Shown here piece by piece: positions 1-8,205 of a DNA stretch of 64,000 bases; the first letter of the stretch is position 1, and every line of letters begins with the position of its first letter. The stretch spans positions 62,001-126,000 of the forward strand of contig DATGJP010000091.1 in NCBI GenBank assembly GCA_035295125.1, in the 5' to 3' direction. The notes beneath the pieces are model-generated. The model made no database searches. It saw only the letters and a list, made by a program, of their open reading frames with translations, and had not been told where the DNA came from. The stretch comes from JAICMB01 sp035295125. Its GTDB lineage: Bacteria > Acidobacteriota > Terriglobia > Bryobacterales > Bryobacteraceae. Both the position numbers and the translations under genes were made by a program.

Positions 1-120
1 GCTTGGGGTGCTGTTGCACTGCCTGCAGGGATCATGTTCGTTGTGGCGCTGCTAGCTGCGCTGCCGGCAGTTGTGCGAGCGATTCGGATTGACCCGGCGC
101 TGGTTTTGCGAGGAGAATAA
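1..120 (+). CDS. ABC transporter permease (FtsX/MacB type), C-terminal fragment
   Basis: The window opens inside an open frame that ends at a TAA at 118-120. The 39 visible residues hold one hydrophobic segment (about residues 9-24) followed by the ending AIRIDPALVLRGE. This closely resembles the 'R..R.DP..ALR.E' ending of the MacB/FtsX-type permeases at 16885, 19518 and 31218, so it is most likely the end of another orphan permease whose body lies left of the window. These proteins sit in the inner membrane and are related to the permease part of ABC exporters. Substrate and partner cannot be told from the fragment. Confidence 0.8.
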   Translation, partial: AWGAVALPAGIMFVVALLAALPAVVRAIRIDPALVLRGE

Positions 121-594
121 GTTATCGCCCACTGAAAGACAGAAATGCTGCAAAGGTTTCTGGGAGCCGCTGGCGTCGTGCTCAGAGTGCCGCGGGTCCG
201 CCGGGATCGGATTCTTCTGGCGTCGGTCATGAAGAAAGCTCGCGTGGCTACGGACACCTAAACGCCTGTCCGGAACAGCGTTTGGTTAGGACGATGCGCG
301 ATCCGTTTGTCATAATCAGACCGCCTAGGTTATGGCTGTTAACCGCATTTACGGACGGCGGCCTAGTCAGGGAGACCGTCGAGTAGGTAGGAAGCGGATT
401 TCGATGCGGCGATTCAGGGCTGCTATTTCTCGCAGCATCGCGAGGGAGCGGATCAGTATTCGGCGTCTTCGCGGACAGGCGAAACCGCCTGTCCCACCAA
501 GCAGCATTGTTGCAACCTTAGATACTCCTGATGACATCCATAAGTAGGCTGCAGGCCTGCTCCACGCGATATTTTTTACAGCCTAAAGGCTGCG
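121..594. other. Intergenic region with palindromic repeats, no gene recognised
   Basis: This stretch of about 470 bases separates the permease tail from the convergent xerC gene. A 71-codon frame at 332-547 exists but is very rich in Arg, has no ribosome binding site and runs through a repeat, so I do not call it a gene. The recognisable content is one copy of the GGCGAAACCGCC palindrome family (474-493) and one copy of the CCTAAAGG family (579-592) at the 3' end of xerC. Confidence 0.6.
474..493. repeat. REP-like palindrome, family A (copy 1)
   Basis: GACAGGCGAAACCGCCTGTC is a near-perfect hairpin with a small AAAC loop, followed directly by CCACC. The same core with compensating stem changes and the same CCACC flank occurs at 24441-24460, 15486-15506 and 60143-60160, and inverted at 30526-30543, 39951-40012 and 59923-59938. 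Confidence 0.85.
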
Positions 595-598
595 TTAC
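579..598. repeat. REP-like palindrome, family B (copy 1), supplies the xerC stop
   Basis: CAGCCTAAAGGCTG (579-592) is a short hairpin followed by CGTTAC. The same unit occurs at 1507-1526 and 15639-15652. Here the CGTTAC flank contains the TTA at 595-597 that is the TAA stop of the minus-strand xerC gene, so the repeat abuts or enters the coding end. Confidence 0.8.
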
Positions 599-1494
599 TT
601 CGCTTTGGGGTGCGCACGGTCGTAAGTGGCCATCAGGTCGGCGAGGGAGACTTGAGTGTACTTCTGCGTGGTCGAGAGCTGGGCGTGGCCCAGGAGTTCC
701 TGAATCGATCGCAGGTCGGCGCCGTCGCTTAACAGGTGCGTGGCGTAGGCGTGGCGGAGACTGTGCGGGTGCAGCGATGAGTCGCCCGTCAAGTAGGTCG
801 CGTAGAATTTCACGATTCCGCGGGCTCCGCGGGGCATCAGCCGTGTTCCCCAGCGATTCAAAATGAGCGCCTGTTCTCCGGCGCGCGGGTTACGAATGGC
901 GAGGTAGCGCTCAAGAGCAGACTGTGCTTTCGATCCGTATGGAACCTGGCGTTCTTTTTTGCCTTTTCCTCGGACTCGGATCCAGTGCTCGCTAAAGTCG
1001 AAGTCTTCCAGGTTCAGACCGCAGAGCTCGGATATGCGCAGGCCACATCCATAGAGCAGTTCGAAAATCGCGAGGTCACGCTCGGGGAAGGGGCGCTCGA
1101 TTTCCTCTTCGGCCACGCGGTCGATTAGGCGGTTTGTCTGCTCAGCGGTCATTACCGACGGGATTGTCTTGGGGGCTTTAGGTGTGCGTACCAACCGGGC
1201 GACATTGACCGTCAGCACTCGTTGTTTGATGAGATGTCGAAAGAGGGAACGGACTGCGGCTAGCTTTCTTCGGATCGTTATGGCGGTCAGGTTTTGCGCA
1301 TAGAGTGCGCCCAGCCACTCGCGGATCACCAGGGTGTCGATCTGGTCGATGAATGGTGGCGCCCCGCCGGGCGGCGTGAGATACGTCAGGAATTGGCCTA
1401 GATCAGATTCGTAGTTTCGGATCGTGTGTTCGGAGGAGTTGGATCGCTTCAGATCAGCGAGAAACGCTTCGACGTGATCTGAGAGTGCGGACAC
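595..1494 (-). CDS. xerC: Site-specific tyrosine recombinase XerC/XerD
   Basis: A 299-residue tyrosine recombinase of normal Xer length. The N-terminal SAM-like core-binding domain spans about residues 3-90 and the catalytic domain about 110-295. Catalytic residues are all visible: R153 in CGLRISELCGL, K177 in VRGKGKK, H244 and R247 in HPHSLRH, H270 in LLGHAQLSTTQKYTQ and the nucleophile Y279. Xer enzymes resolve chromosome dimers at dif in the cytoplasm as a XerC-XerD pair; which of the two this is cannot be decided from sequence alone. The start is GTG at 1494. The gene stands alone between palindromic repeats, downstream of the FHA regulator on the same strand. A phage or integron integrase is less likely given the compact size and close Xer motifs. 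Confidence 0.9.
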   Translation of the reverse strand: MSALSDHVEAFLADLKRSNSSEHTIRNYESDLGQFLTYLTPPGGAPPFIDQIDTLVIREWLGALYAQNLTAITIRRKLAAVRSLFRHLIKQRVLTVNVARLVRTPKAPKTIPSVMTAEQTNRLIDRVAEEEIERPFPERDLAIFELLYGCGLRISELCGLNLEDFDFSEHWIRVRGKGKKERQVPYGSKAQSALERYLAIRNPRAGEQALILNRWGTRLMPRGARGIVKFYATYLTGDSSLHPHSLRHAYATHLLSDGADLRSIQELLGHAQLSTTQKYTQVSLADLMATYDRAHPKAK

Positions 1495-1506
1495 GATTCA
1501 AGAATA

Positions 1507-1526
1507 CCGCCTAAAGGCGGCGTTAC
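1507..1526. repeat. REP-like palindrome, family B (copy 2)
   Basis: CCGCCTAAAGGCGG plus CGTTAC lies in the 55-base gap between the FHA regulator stop (1550) and the xerC start (1494). It could act as a weak transcription barrier or mRNA stabiliser between these same-strand genes, but no T tract follows it, so it is not a canonical terminator. Confidence 0.8.
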
Positions 1527-1549
1527 TTGCGCCTGAGCGCCGACAAATC

Positions 1550-3388
1550 CTACGCGACCCCGGATTGGTCACCGTAGTCGCGCGGGATTCCGTGGTGGTC
1601 CATTTTGTTCAGCATCGTCTGGCGGCTTTTGTAGCCGAGGAGCTGAGAGGCCCGGGTGATATTGCCGCGCGTGGCTCGAAGCGCTTCAGTAATTTTCTCG
1701 CGCTCCACTTCCTCCATGGAAAGGATCGGCCGGGGCTCAATTTCGCGACCTACGCTGGCCGAGATGGAACGGCGCGTGCGAATCTCCTCGGGAAGGTCCC
1801 AGGAGAAAAGGATCTCGCCCGACTGGCTCGCGCAGGCGCCGAGACAGTTCTGAAGCTCGCGCACGTTCCCAGGCCAGTCGTAGTTCATCAGCTCGTCCAG
1901 GGCGCGCTGCGAGATGACACGCGTTTTGGTACCGCGCTCCACGGCGAATTTATCGATGAAGTAGTGAGCCAGCAGTCGGATGTCGTCTTTGCGCTCGCGC
2001 AATGAGGGGAGTTGGAGCCGGCGCGCAAAACGGTGATAGAGCGCCCGGCGGAACAGGTTGCAGCCGACCAGTCCGGCGATATCTTTGTCGGTGGCGGCCA
2101 CCACGATCACGTTCACCTGAATCGGGGTGCGCGCTCCCAGACGCCACACGGCCCGGTCCTCGAGAACACGAAGGAGCTTGTCCTGAAGCGCCGGCGAAAG
2201 GGCATGAATTTCGTCGAGGAACAGGGTTCCATGGTTGGCGAGCTCGAACCAACCGGGCGCACCTTGCAGATCGGCATTCGCGATGCCGGCTTTCGGCACG
2301 TAGCCGAAGAGCTCGGATTCGGCCAGAGCTTCGGGTAACGCGGCACAGTTTCGCGCTATGAACGGGCCGCGGCAGTTACGCGAGTGGGTATGTACCACTT
2401 TCGCGATTAATTCTTTGCCGCTGCCGTTTTCGCCGAGGATCAGAGTGTTAGGCGACATGCCGGCCGCGTCTCCGGCGGATGCCAGCAAAGGCGCGATCTG
2501 CTTGCTCTTTCCGACAAAGATGGGCGGCCAGACGAGAGGCTCCTCAGCGGCGCCTTCGACACCCGCAGGCTTGGCTTCGGCCACCAGGCGACTCATGCCA
2601 GCGAGGAACGCGGCGTCTTCGTCGGTGAACGAGGACGCGGGGCGAATGCGATCAATGCAGAAGAAACCTACGGTGCGAGATCCCTGACAAATGGGGGCCA
2701 GCAGGGTGGTTTCTTCGCGAATAGGGTGGCCCGCCAGCACCACGCCGATGGCATCCGGATTCTCGATTTCAATCTGATCCTGAAGTTGCATGCCGGTGGC
2801 GCCAATTTCTTCGAATTCGGCGGACTGTCCAATGAAGACGCCCGCAAAACCGCGATCGGCATTCATGACCCGTACAAGGGCCGGCATGAAGCGGTCGAGA
2901 CGGGAGCGCATGTCGTGGATATTGGAGATGCGCAGCAGGAATTCGTGGATGATCTCTTCGCGGTCGGAGCCGGTGATGACGCCACGGCTGAAGCCGGCGG
3001 AGCGCATCATTACGGTGGTGGCGCCGGAGTCGGTGACGGTTTTGGTCGGGACCGTGCGCAGGCGGGAACGCTGCATGCCGGCGGCGGGGTCGTGCGAATA
3101 AGACAGGCGATATCCTGCGATCTGGATGACGTCCCCTTCGGCCAGGATACGTTGGTAGGCGCTCGATCCGTTGATGAAGACCCCAGACATGCTGCTCAGA
3201 TCGCGGATGAAATACCGCTCGGGATCCTCGCTCATGCGCACCAGAACAGCATGGAAGCGGGACACGTAGTTATTGGGGTCAGGCAGGGAGATTTCGTTAC
3301 GAGCGTCGCGGCCAAGGCCGATCATGGCCCCGGTTACGGTTATGACGCGCGGCGGCTGTCCTTCGTGTGTAATGACAAGGTTCGGCAT
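1550..3388 (-). CDS. FHA-GAF-AAA+ transcriptional regulator (NtrC-like, lacking GAFTGA)
   Basis: I place the start at the ATG at 3388 (MPNLVITHEG), preceded by GGGGAT, giving 612 residues; the frame extends 18 codons upstream without support. Domains in order: FHA (about 5-95, with GLGRDARNEI and SRFH typical of phosphothreonine binding), GAF-like sensor (about 147-270), AAA+ domain (Walker A GENGSGKE at 319-326, Walker B TLFLDE at 388-393, SLRERKDDI) and a Fis-type helix-turn-helix (about 576-599). The layout is that of sigma-54 enhancer-binding proteins, but the GAFTGA loop expected after ELFG reads PKAGIANA (about 366-372). As GAFTGA contacts sigma-54, this protein may not open sigma-54 complexes in the usual way. 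FHA suggests input from a Ser/Thr kinase. The sigma gene at 3511-4110 lies just upstream on the same strand. Confidence 0.85.
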   Translation of the reverse strand: MPNLVITHEGQPPRVITVTGAMIGLGRDARNEISLPDPNNYVSRFHAVLVRMSEDPERYFIRDLSSMSGVFINGSSAYQRILAEGDVIQIAGYRLSYSHDPAAGMQRSRLRTVPTKTVTDSGATTVMMRSAGFSRGVITGSDREEIIHEFLLRISNIHDMRSRLDRFMPALVRVMNADRGFAGVFIGQSAEFEEIGATGMQLQDQIEIENPDAIGVVLAGHPIREETTLLAPICQGSRTVGFFCIDRIRPASSFTDEDAAFLAGMSRLVAEAKPAGVEGAAEEPLVWPPIFVGKSKQIAPLLASAGDAAGMSPNTLILGENGSGKELIAKVVHTHSRNCRGPFIARNCAALPEALAESELFGYVPKAGIANADLQGAPGWFELANHGTLFLDEIHALSPALQDKLLRVLEDRAVWRLGARTPIQVNVIVVAATDKDIAGLVGCNLFRRALYHRFARRLQLPSLRERKDDIRLLAHYFIDKFAVERGTKTRVISQRALDELMNYDWPGNVRELQNCLGACASQSGEILFSWDLPEEIRTRRSISASVGREIEPRPILSMEEVEREKITEALRATRGNITRASQLLGYKSRQTMLNKMDHHGIPRDYGDQSGVA

Positions 3389-3510
3389 GGCATCCCCGCC
3401 AGGATGCTCTATTTTAGTACGAGATGACGGCCTTACGGCCAACGTCGCTCAGTTTTCCAAAAGCCGAACCGGTTAACGCTTTTGTAATGCAGGTTAACAA
3501 CTGCGGTACA

Positions 3511-4110
3511 TCAATTCAGGTAGCCTTCCTGCAGAACCATCTGGCGCAGGCGGGCGCGGGCGCGGTGGGCGCGGACGCGTAAGGACGCCACCGAAACTCC
3601 TAGGGATACTGCCAGCTTTTGGCGCTGGGATGCCTTTTCGCAGCAGGTGTACCAGCGGAGCAGGAGGTCGGACTCACCGGCGGGAAGCTGGCGGACGCAA
3701 CGGCCGATACGCTCGGAGCGCTGCGAGAATTCGAGCTGCTCTTCTGTTCTGTTTTCGTGCTGCAGATCGGTTTGTTCGTCGAGGGCCACGTACTCCCGCT
3801 TGGAGCGGAACATTTCAGAACGGACCACACGGGCAACCGCCCAAACGAAAGCGCCCAGGTTGGCGATGTCGATCTCTTCGTTCTTGCGGGCGACGCGATC
3901 GAGGACCGTGTCGGCCCAACGGTCGGCATCGAGCGGCGCATGGGGCTGAAAGAAACGGATCAGAGAGTTCCGCAGATTCTCGTAGTCCTTGCCGGCGCGT
4001 TCGCGATCAGGATTGAGTCTCGTCAGAAAGCGATCAAACGCCCCTTGAGTCAGCGTCCATCGCTGCCGAGCTTCTGCTTCGCTGTTCGTCACCGTCATCT
4101 CTTGAACCAT
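3511..4110 (-). CDS. ECF-like RNA polymerase sigma factor
   Basis: A 199-residue protein with a region-2-like N-terminal half (about 45-105, including the WADTVLDRVARK and FVWAVARVVRSE helices) and a region-4 helix-turn-helix near the C-terminus (about 140-195, QKLAVSLGVSVASLRVRAHRARARLRQ). It would recruit core RNA polymerase to alternative promoters. The ATG at 4110 has a GGAGG site about ten bases upstream. No anti-sigma gene is adjacent; the next gene downstream on this strand encodes the FHA-AAA+ regulator. Region 2 is divergent, so the exact ECF group is uncertain. Confidence 0.75.
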   Translation of the reverse strand: MVQEMTVTNSEAEARQRWTLTQGAFDRFLTRLNPDRERAGKDYENLRNSLIRFFQPHAPLDADRWADTVLDRVARKNEEIDIANLGAFVWAVARVVRSEMFRSKREYVALDEQTDLQHENRTEEQLEFSQRSERIGRCVRQLPAGESDLLLRWYTCCEKASQRQKLAVSLGVSVASLRVRAHRARARLRQMVLQEGYLN

Positions 4111-4255
4111 TTACTTTCATTTCCTCCGATGCCGATGTTAGTGCAGGTCTAGAACCAAGACGGAAGATCTGTAAGTTATTGATTTCGAAAGCGACGCAGG
4201 AATAATTTAAGGGAAGAAAAGGCGATCGCCATCCAGTGTTTGAGGGGGTGGGTAT

Positions 4256-5017
4256 CTAACTTTTAGAGGGCCGGGGCCGCCAGATGGCGGTGTGGCGGAC
4301 GTGTTGGGCGGGACGGCCGTGAGCCGTGATCAGAACATCGAGTTCCGCGAACTCGTGGCCTTTGCGTTCATAGGCATCGGCGACCTTTCCGTAGACGGCT
4401 ATGGGATCGCCATCGCGAATGGCCGCGAAATTAGTGACGACGCTCGAGACATGAATCCACGGGCCGAGAACCACGTTGCGGACCAGAAGCTCGTTGGCGA
4501 GGGCCAGGAGAATCGCGGGATGAGCGAAGCGCTCCGGGCCGATGGACGGAGGCAGCGGCGCGCTCATACGCGATTCGTCCAGATTCAGGTTTCGCTGGAT
4601 GGTGCCCAGAACAGCCCCTTGCGGCAATGTCTCATGAGAGGCCGGCGGGCGGTGATCGGGTTCCGGAAGTGGCCGCTCTTCGTAATCTGCGAGCACCGTT
4701 ATGGGCGCAAGCCAGGCTTCGCCTTGCGCCCTGCCACCAGCCAGGGAGATCGCGATTCGATCGCCGTCCACCGAGCTATCGATGACGACTTCTTCGCTTT
4801 CGTAGACCGGTTCCTTGAAGCGGACGCTCATAGCCCCGTGCTCCATCCATTCCTCACCAAAATGCTCTATAACCGGAAGTGTCATGTAGCCGTAAACCGT
4901 TACACCTGGCACAAGACCGCCGCGAAAGCCGAATTCGGCTGCAACCCGGTCGTCATGGATTTTGTTCTCGGAGTCGGCGGCCGTGTTGACGGCGCGAACG
5001 CGGTGCTGCGACGTCAT
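4256..5017 (-). CDS. MaoC-like / hot-dog fold protein
   Basis: A 253-residue cytosolic protein. Residues about 15-100 contain NKIHDDRVAAEFGFRGGLVPG, which resembles the N-P-x-H-x-D and G...G..hG core of MaoC-type (R)-hydratases and hot-dog thioesterases. The C-terminal half (about 150-250) looks like a second, degenerate hot-dog repeat, as in double-hot-dog proteins. Such folds act on acyl-CoA or similar thioesters; the real substrate here is unknown. The ATG at 5017 overlaps the stop of the S15 hydrolase gene in an ATGA arrangement, so translation is probably coupled and the gene is last in the minus-strand operon starting at 9429. Confidence 0.6.
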   Translation of the reverse strand: MTSQHRVRAVNTAADSENKIHDDRVAAEFGFRGGLVPGVTVYGYMTLPVIEHFGEEWMEHGAMSVRFKEPVYESEEVVIDSSVDGDRIAISLAGGRAQGEAWLAPITVLADYEERPLPEPDHRPPASHETLPQGAVLGTIQRNLNLDESRMSAPLPPSIGPERFAHPAILLALANELLVRNVVLGPWIHVSSVVTNFAAIRDGDPIAVYGKVADAYERKGHEFAELDVLITAHGRPAQHVRHTAIWRPRPSKS

Positions 5018-6930
5018 TCCATCATCAGGACGCGCAGGTGCGAGCCCTCGGCGCCGCCGCGATAGACGCGCTCCATCGCTTTCTTGAAGTCGGACGGGCG
5101 GGCGTTGGGAATATCGAGAAATTGCTGCGGATTGCGGTCCACCAGCGGGAACCAGGAGCTTTGGATCTGCACCATGATGCGGTGCCCGGAGCGGAAGGTG
5201 TGCAGCACGTCCGGCATCCAGAATTCGATCTTTTCCTGTTTTCCGGGCGTAAAGGCTTCTGGTTTGGACATGCTCTTACGGAACTTGCCCCGGAAGGGCT
5301 CGCCGCGGACGAGCTGCTGATAGCCTCCCATGTGCACGCCCTTGGGGTTGGGATCTGGATCCGGATAGTTGTTGGGGTAGACGTCGATCAGCTTCACCAC
5401 GAAGTCGGAGTCGGTCCCGCTGGTGGAGACGTGGAGAACCGGCGTGATGGGGCCGGCGATGGTGACGTCGTGGTCCAGGGGCTCGGTTTCGTAGGCCAGC
5501 ACGTCGGGACGCATGGAGGCGAAGCGCTGGTCGAAGGTCATGTAATCGCCGGGCATGCCCATTCCTTCCGCGATTTCGCCCGTCGATGGGACGGGCTTGT
5601 TGGGATCACTCAGGTATTCGTCGAAGCCTGAGGCAGCGGGCGCGGTGAGTGAGATCTTGCCATCGGCGTCGAAGTAGAGCGAGCGTTCGACGGCGTTCTT
5701 GGGCGGCCAGGCGTCAAAGTGATGCCATTCGTTGCGCCCCGTTTCAAACAGAACAGCTTTGGGGACCGCGGCGTCAGCGGCGTCTTTCAGACCGTCGCCC
5801 TTGTCCTTGAGATTCTGAACAAAGAACGCCAGCTCGATCTTTTCCCGGAAGTATTCGGCAGTGTTGGAACCAAAGGTCAGGTTGCCGAGGCTGTCGCCTT
5901 TGACCAGCCGCGACCAGCCGCCGTGCGGCCATGGCCCCATGACGAGCGTGTTGGGGGCACTGGGTCCGTTCTTTTCGATGGCGTTATACAGCTTCAGCGG
6001 GCCCGCGAGATCCTCGGCATCGAACCAGCCGCCGACCCACATCACGGCCGGTTTGACGTTCTTCATGTGGGGCGCCTGGGCGCGAGATTGCCAGTACTCG
6101 TCGTAGGAGGTGTGCCTGATGGTGTCGTCCCAATACAGGCTGGTGTGCTTCAGGTATTTCTCGTTGACGTTGGAGATGGGGCCCAGGCGCAGGAAGAAGT
6201 CGTACGCGTCGAAAGTGCCGGGGTCGAAGCGCTCGAATTCCTTGGGAGGCTCTTCCAGGTCTGCTTTTCGCGGCAGGAAGGAGGAGTAGAACCGGAAGTT
6301 CGCAGCAAGGTGGAACGCACCGTTGTGATAACCGTCATCGCCGTTTCCGACATCACCCATGGGGGCCTGCGGCGAGACGGCTTTCAGGGCCGGGTGCGAA
6401 TCCATCAGCGTGTAGGCCGCGAAGAAACCAGGATAAGAAATTCCATACACTCCCACGCGCCCGTTATTGTTCGGGATGTTCTTTACAAGCCAGTCGATGG
6501 TGTCGTAGGTGTCAGTGCTGTTGTCCGTGTCGCGCGGGCCTTCAAAGTGTGTTTTGTGCGGCGGGACGTCGATGAACGTGCCTTCCGACATGTAGCGCCC
6601 GCGCACATCCTGGTAGACCATGATGAAGCCTTCCTTCTCGGCGACTTCCGACGGCCCAACCACGGGTTTATAGTTGTCGATCCCATAAGGGCGCACCGAG
6701 TAGGGGGTGCGCACCATGAGCATCGGGTATTTCTGAGTGCTGTCCTTCGGCACGTAGACGGAGGTGAAGAGTTTGACGCCGTCGCGCATCGGGACGCGAA
6801 ACTCGTACTTGGTGTAATGAGCGCGCGTGTAGGCGAGCTGCTGTTTTTCCGTTTCCGGAGAGGGAGCCTGAGCCAACAACGTGGCAGCGGACGTGAGCGT
6901 TATAGCAATGATTAATCGAAAAGATGCCAT
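5014..6930 (-). CDS. Secreted X-Pro dipeptidyl-peptidase S15 / CocE-NonD family hydrolase
   Basis: I choose the ATG at 6930 because it starts a clear signal peptide (MASFRLIIAITLTSAATLLAQ); the longer frame to 7014 adds 28 unlikely residues and overlaps the upstream gene. The mature part of this 638-residue protein has an alpha/beta-hydrolase domain with the nucleophile motif GISYPG (Ser at about 165), oxyanion-side RTPYSVRPYG and QDVRGR, a GPWPHGGW histidine region, and the C-terminal jelly-roll typical of CocE/glutaryl-acylase/S15 enzymes. Family members hydrolyse acyl-amide or ester bonds of peptides, cephalosporins or cocaine-like esters; the natural substrate is unknown. It sits 19 bases downstream of a permease gene and overlaps the hot-dog gene, suggesting co-expression. 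Confidence 0.88.
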   Translation of the reverse strand: MASFRLIIAITLTSAATLLAQAPSPETEKQQLAYTRAHYTKYEFRVPMRDGVKLFTSVYVPKDSTQKYPMLMVRTPYSVRPYGIDNYKPVVGPSEVAEKEGFIMVYQDVRGRYMSEGTFIDVPPHKTHFEGPRDTDNSTDTYDTIDWLVKNIPNNNGRVGVYGISYPGFFAAYTLMDSHPALKAVSPQAPMGDVGNGDDGYHNGAFHLAANFRFYSSFLPRKADLEEPPKEFERFDPGTFDAYDFFLRLGPISNVNEKYLKHTSLYWDDTIRHTSYDEYWQSRAQAPHMKNVKPAVMWVGGWFDAEDLAGPLKLYNAIEKNGPSAPNTLVMGPWPHGGWSRLVKGDSLGNLTFGSNTAEYFREKIELAFFVQNLKDKGDGLKDAADAAVPKAVLFETGRNEWHHFDAWPPKNAVERSLYFDADGKISLTAPAASGFDEYLSDPNKPVPSTGEIAEGMGMPGDYMTFDQRFASMRPDVLAYETEPLDHDVTIAGPITPVLHVSTSGTDSDFVVKLIDVYPNNYPDPDPNPKGVHMGGYQQLVRGEPFRGKFRKSMSKPEAFTPGKQEKIEFWMPDVLHTFRSGHRIMVQIQSSWFPLVDRNPQQFLDIPNARPSDFKKAMERVYRGGAEGSHLRVLMME

Positions 6931-6949
6931 TCGGGAGTTGATGATATCA

Positions 6950-8203
6950 CTACTCGTAGCGCAGGCAGGCGATGGGATCGAGATTGGCGGCGCGGTTGGC
7001 GGGGTAGTAGCCAAAAAAGAGGCCTACCGCCACCGAGATGGCGACGCCGAGCACAATCCACAGGAGCGACAGCGTGGCGGGAATGGAAGGAGCGACGGAT
7101 CGAACCAGGAAGGCGATGCCCGCGCCGACGGCAATTCCTATCGCGCCACCGGTGAGCGTGAGCATGGTGGCCTCGAGCAGGAATTGTACGCGGATGTCGG
7201 AGCGGCGTGCGCCGACGGCCTTACGAACCCCGATTTCGCTGGTGCGTTCGGTGACGGAGATGAGCATGATGTTCATGACTCCGATGCCGCCCACCAGCAA
7301 TCCGATGGAGCTGATGACGCTGGTGAGAATGACCAGCGCGCCCGTGAGCTGGTTCCAGAGCGTGCTGAGGAAATCGGAAGCGGTGATCTCGAAATCGTTT
7401 TCACCCTTGGGCGGCACGCGGCGGATGTGGCGCATGACGTCCTTGATCTCTTCGACACCGGATTGGGGGTCGACGCCGGTTTTGACCGTAAAGGCGATAA
7501 TCAGCTCTTTCGACTCGGGCCATTTCTTGTGGAAGTCGCTGAAGGGGACAACGGCGAACTGGTCGACGCCGGGACCTCCGAAAAGGCCGGGCTCGCGGGC
7601 GAAGACTCCGATCACCTCATAGTTCTGGCCGTTGAGATGAACAACTTTGCCGAGCGGGTCGACGCTGGGAAACAGGGAGTCGGCGATGTCGGCGCCGATT
7701 ACGACCACCGCGCGGGCGTGTTCCTCGTCAAAGCGTGAAATAAAGCGGCCGAATTCGACGCTGAACATGGGGATGGCGTCGGCATAGGAGGGGTCGGCCC
7801 CGCGGACGAAGATTTTGTCGACGAGGTGGCCGTTGTAGCGGATCTGGTTGGTATCTCCGAGGAAGGATGCACGGGTGCCAAAGATAGTCGCGATGCCGAC
7901 GGAGCGCGACATGGTGCGCAGCTTGGCCGCGTCGTCCGGCTGCAGGTATTTCCGCACTCGGATCTTTGCGGAGATTTTGCCGAAGTTTTGGGGGCCGATC
8001 GGGATGCGCGAGAGGAAGTAGGTGTTCGGCCCGAACGAAGCCACCTTGTCGGAGATGTAATGATTCAGGCCGTCGATAATAGCGGCCACGGAGATGACCG
8101 ACGTGACGCCAATTACAATGCCCAGGACGGTCAGAGACGACCGCACCTTGTGATTACGCAGCGTGTCGAGGGCGACGAAGATGCTTTCCCGAAGGTCAAT
8201 CAT
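6950..8203 (-). CDS. ABC transporter permease, MacB-like (second of a pair)
   Basis: The ATG at 8203 (MIDLRESIFVALDTLRNHK) is used; the longer frame to 8413 would overlap the upstream gene. The 417-residue product has the MacB topology: a transmembrane helix near residues 25-45 (SSLTVLGIVIGVTSVIS), a large periplasmic MacB_PCD domain, and a C-terminal FtsX domain with three helices (about 290-410) including RTSEIGVRKAVGARRSDI and the ending LDPIACLRYE. It lies two bases after the stop of the other permease. No ABC ATPase or HlyD-like adaptor lies nearby, so a partner ATPase would have to come from elsewhere. Confidence 0.88.
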   Translation of the reverse strand: MIDLRESIFVALDTLRNHKVRSSLTVLGIVIGVTSVISVAAIIDGLNHYISDKVASFGPNTYFLSRIPIGPQNFGKISAKIRVRKYLQPDDAAKLRTMSRSVGIATIFGTRASFLGDTNQIRYNGHLVDKIFVRGADPSYADAIPMFSVEFGRFISRFDEEHARAVVVIGADIADSLFPSVDPLGKVVHLNGQNYEVIGVFAREPGLFGGPGVDQFAVVPFSDFHKKWPESKELIIAFTVKTGVDPQSGVEEIKDVMRHIRRVPPKGENDFEITASDFLSTLWNQLTGALVILTSVISSIGLLVGGIGVMNIMLISVTERTSEIGVRKAVGARRSDIRVQFLLEATMLTLTGGAIGIAVGAGIAFLVRSVAPSIPATLSLLWIVLGVAISVAVGLFFGYYPANRAANLDPIACLRYE

Positions 8204-8205
8204 GG

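Noticed and set aside
332..547. 71-codon plus-strand frame
   Set aside because: Arg-rich, no ribosome site, runs through a family A palindrome, no similarity to any family I know.
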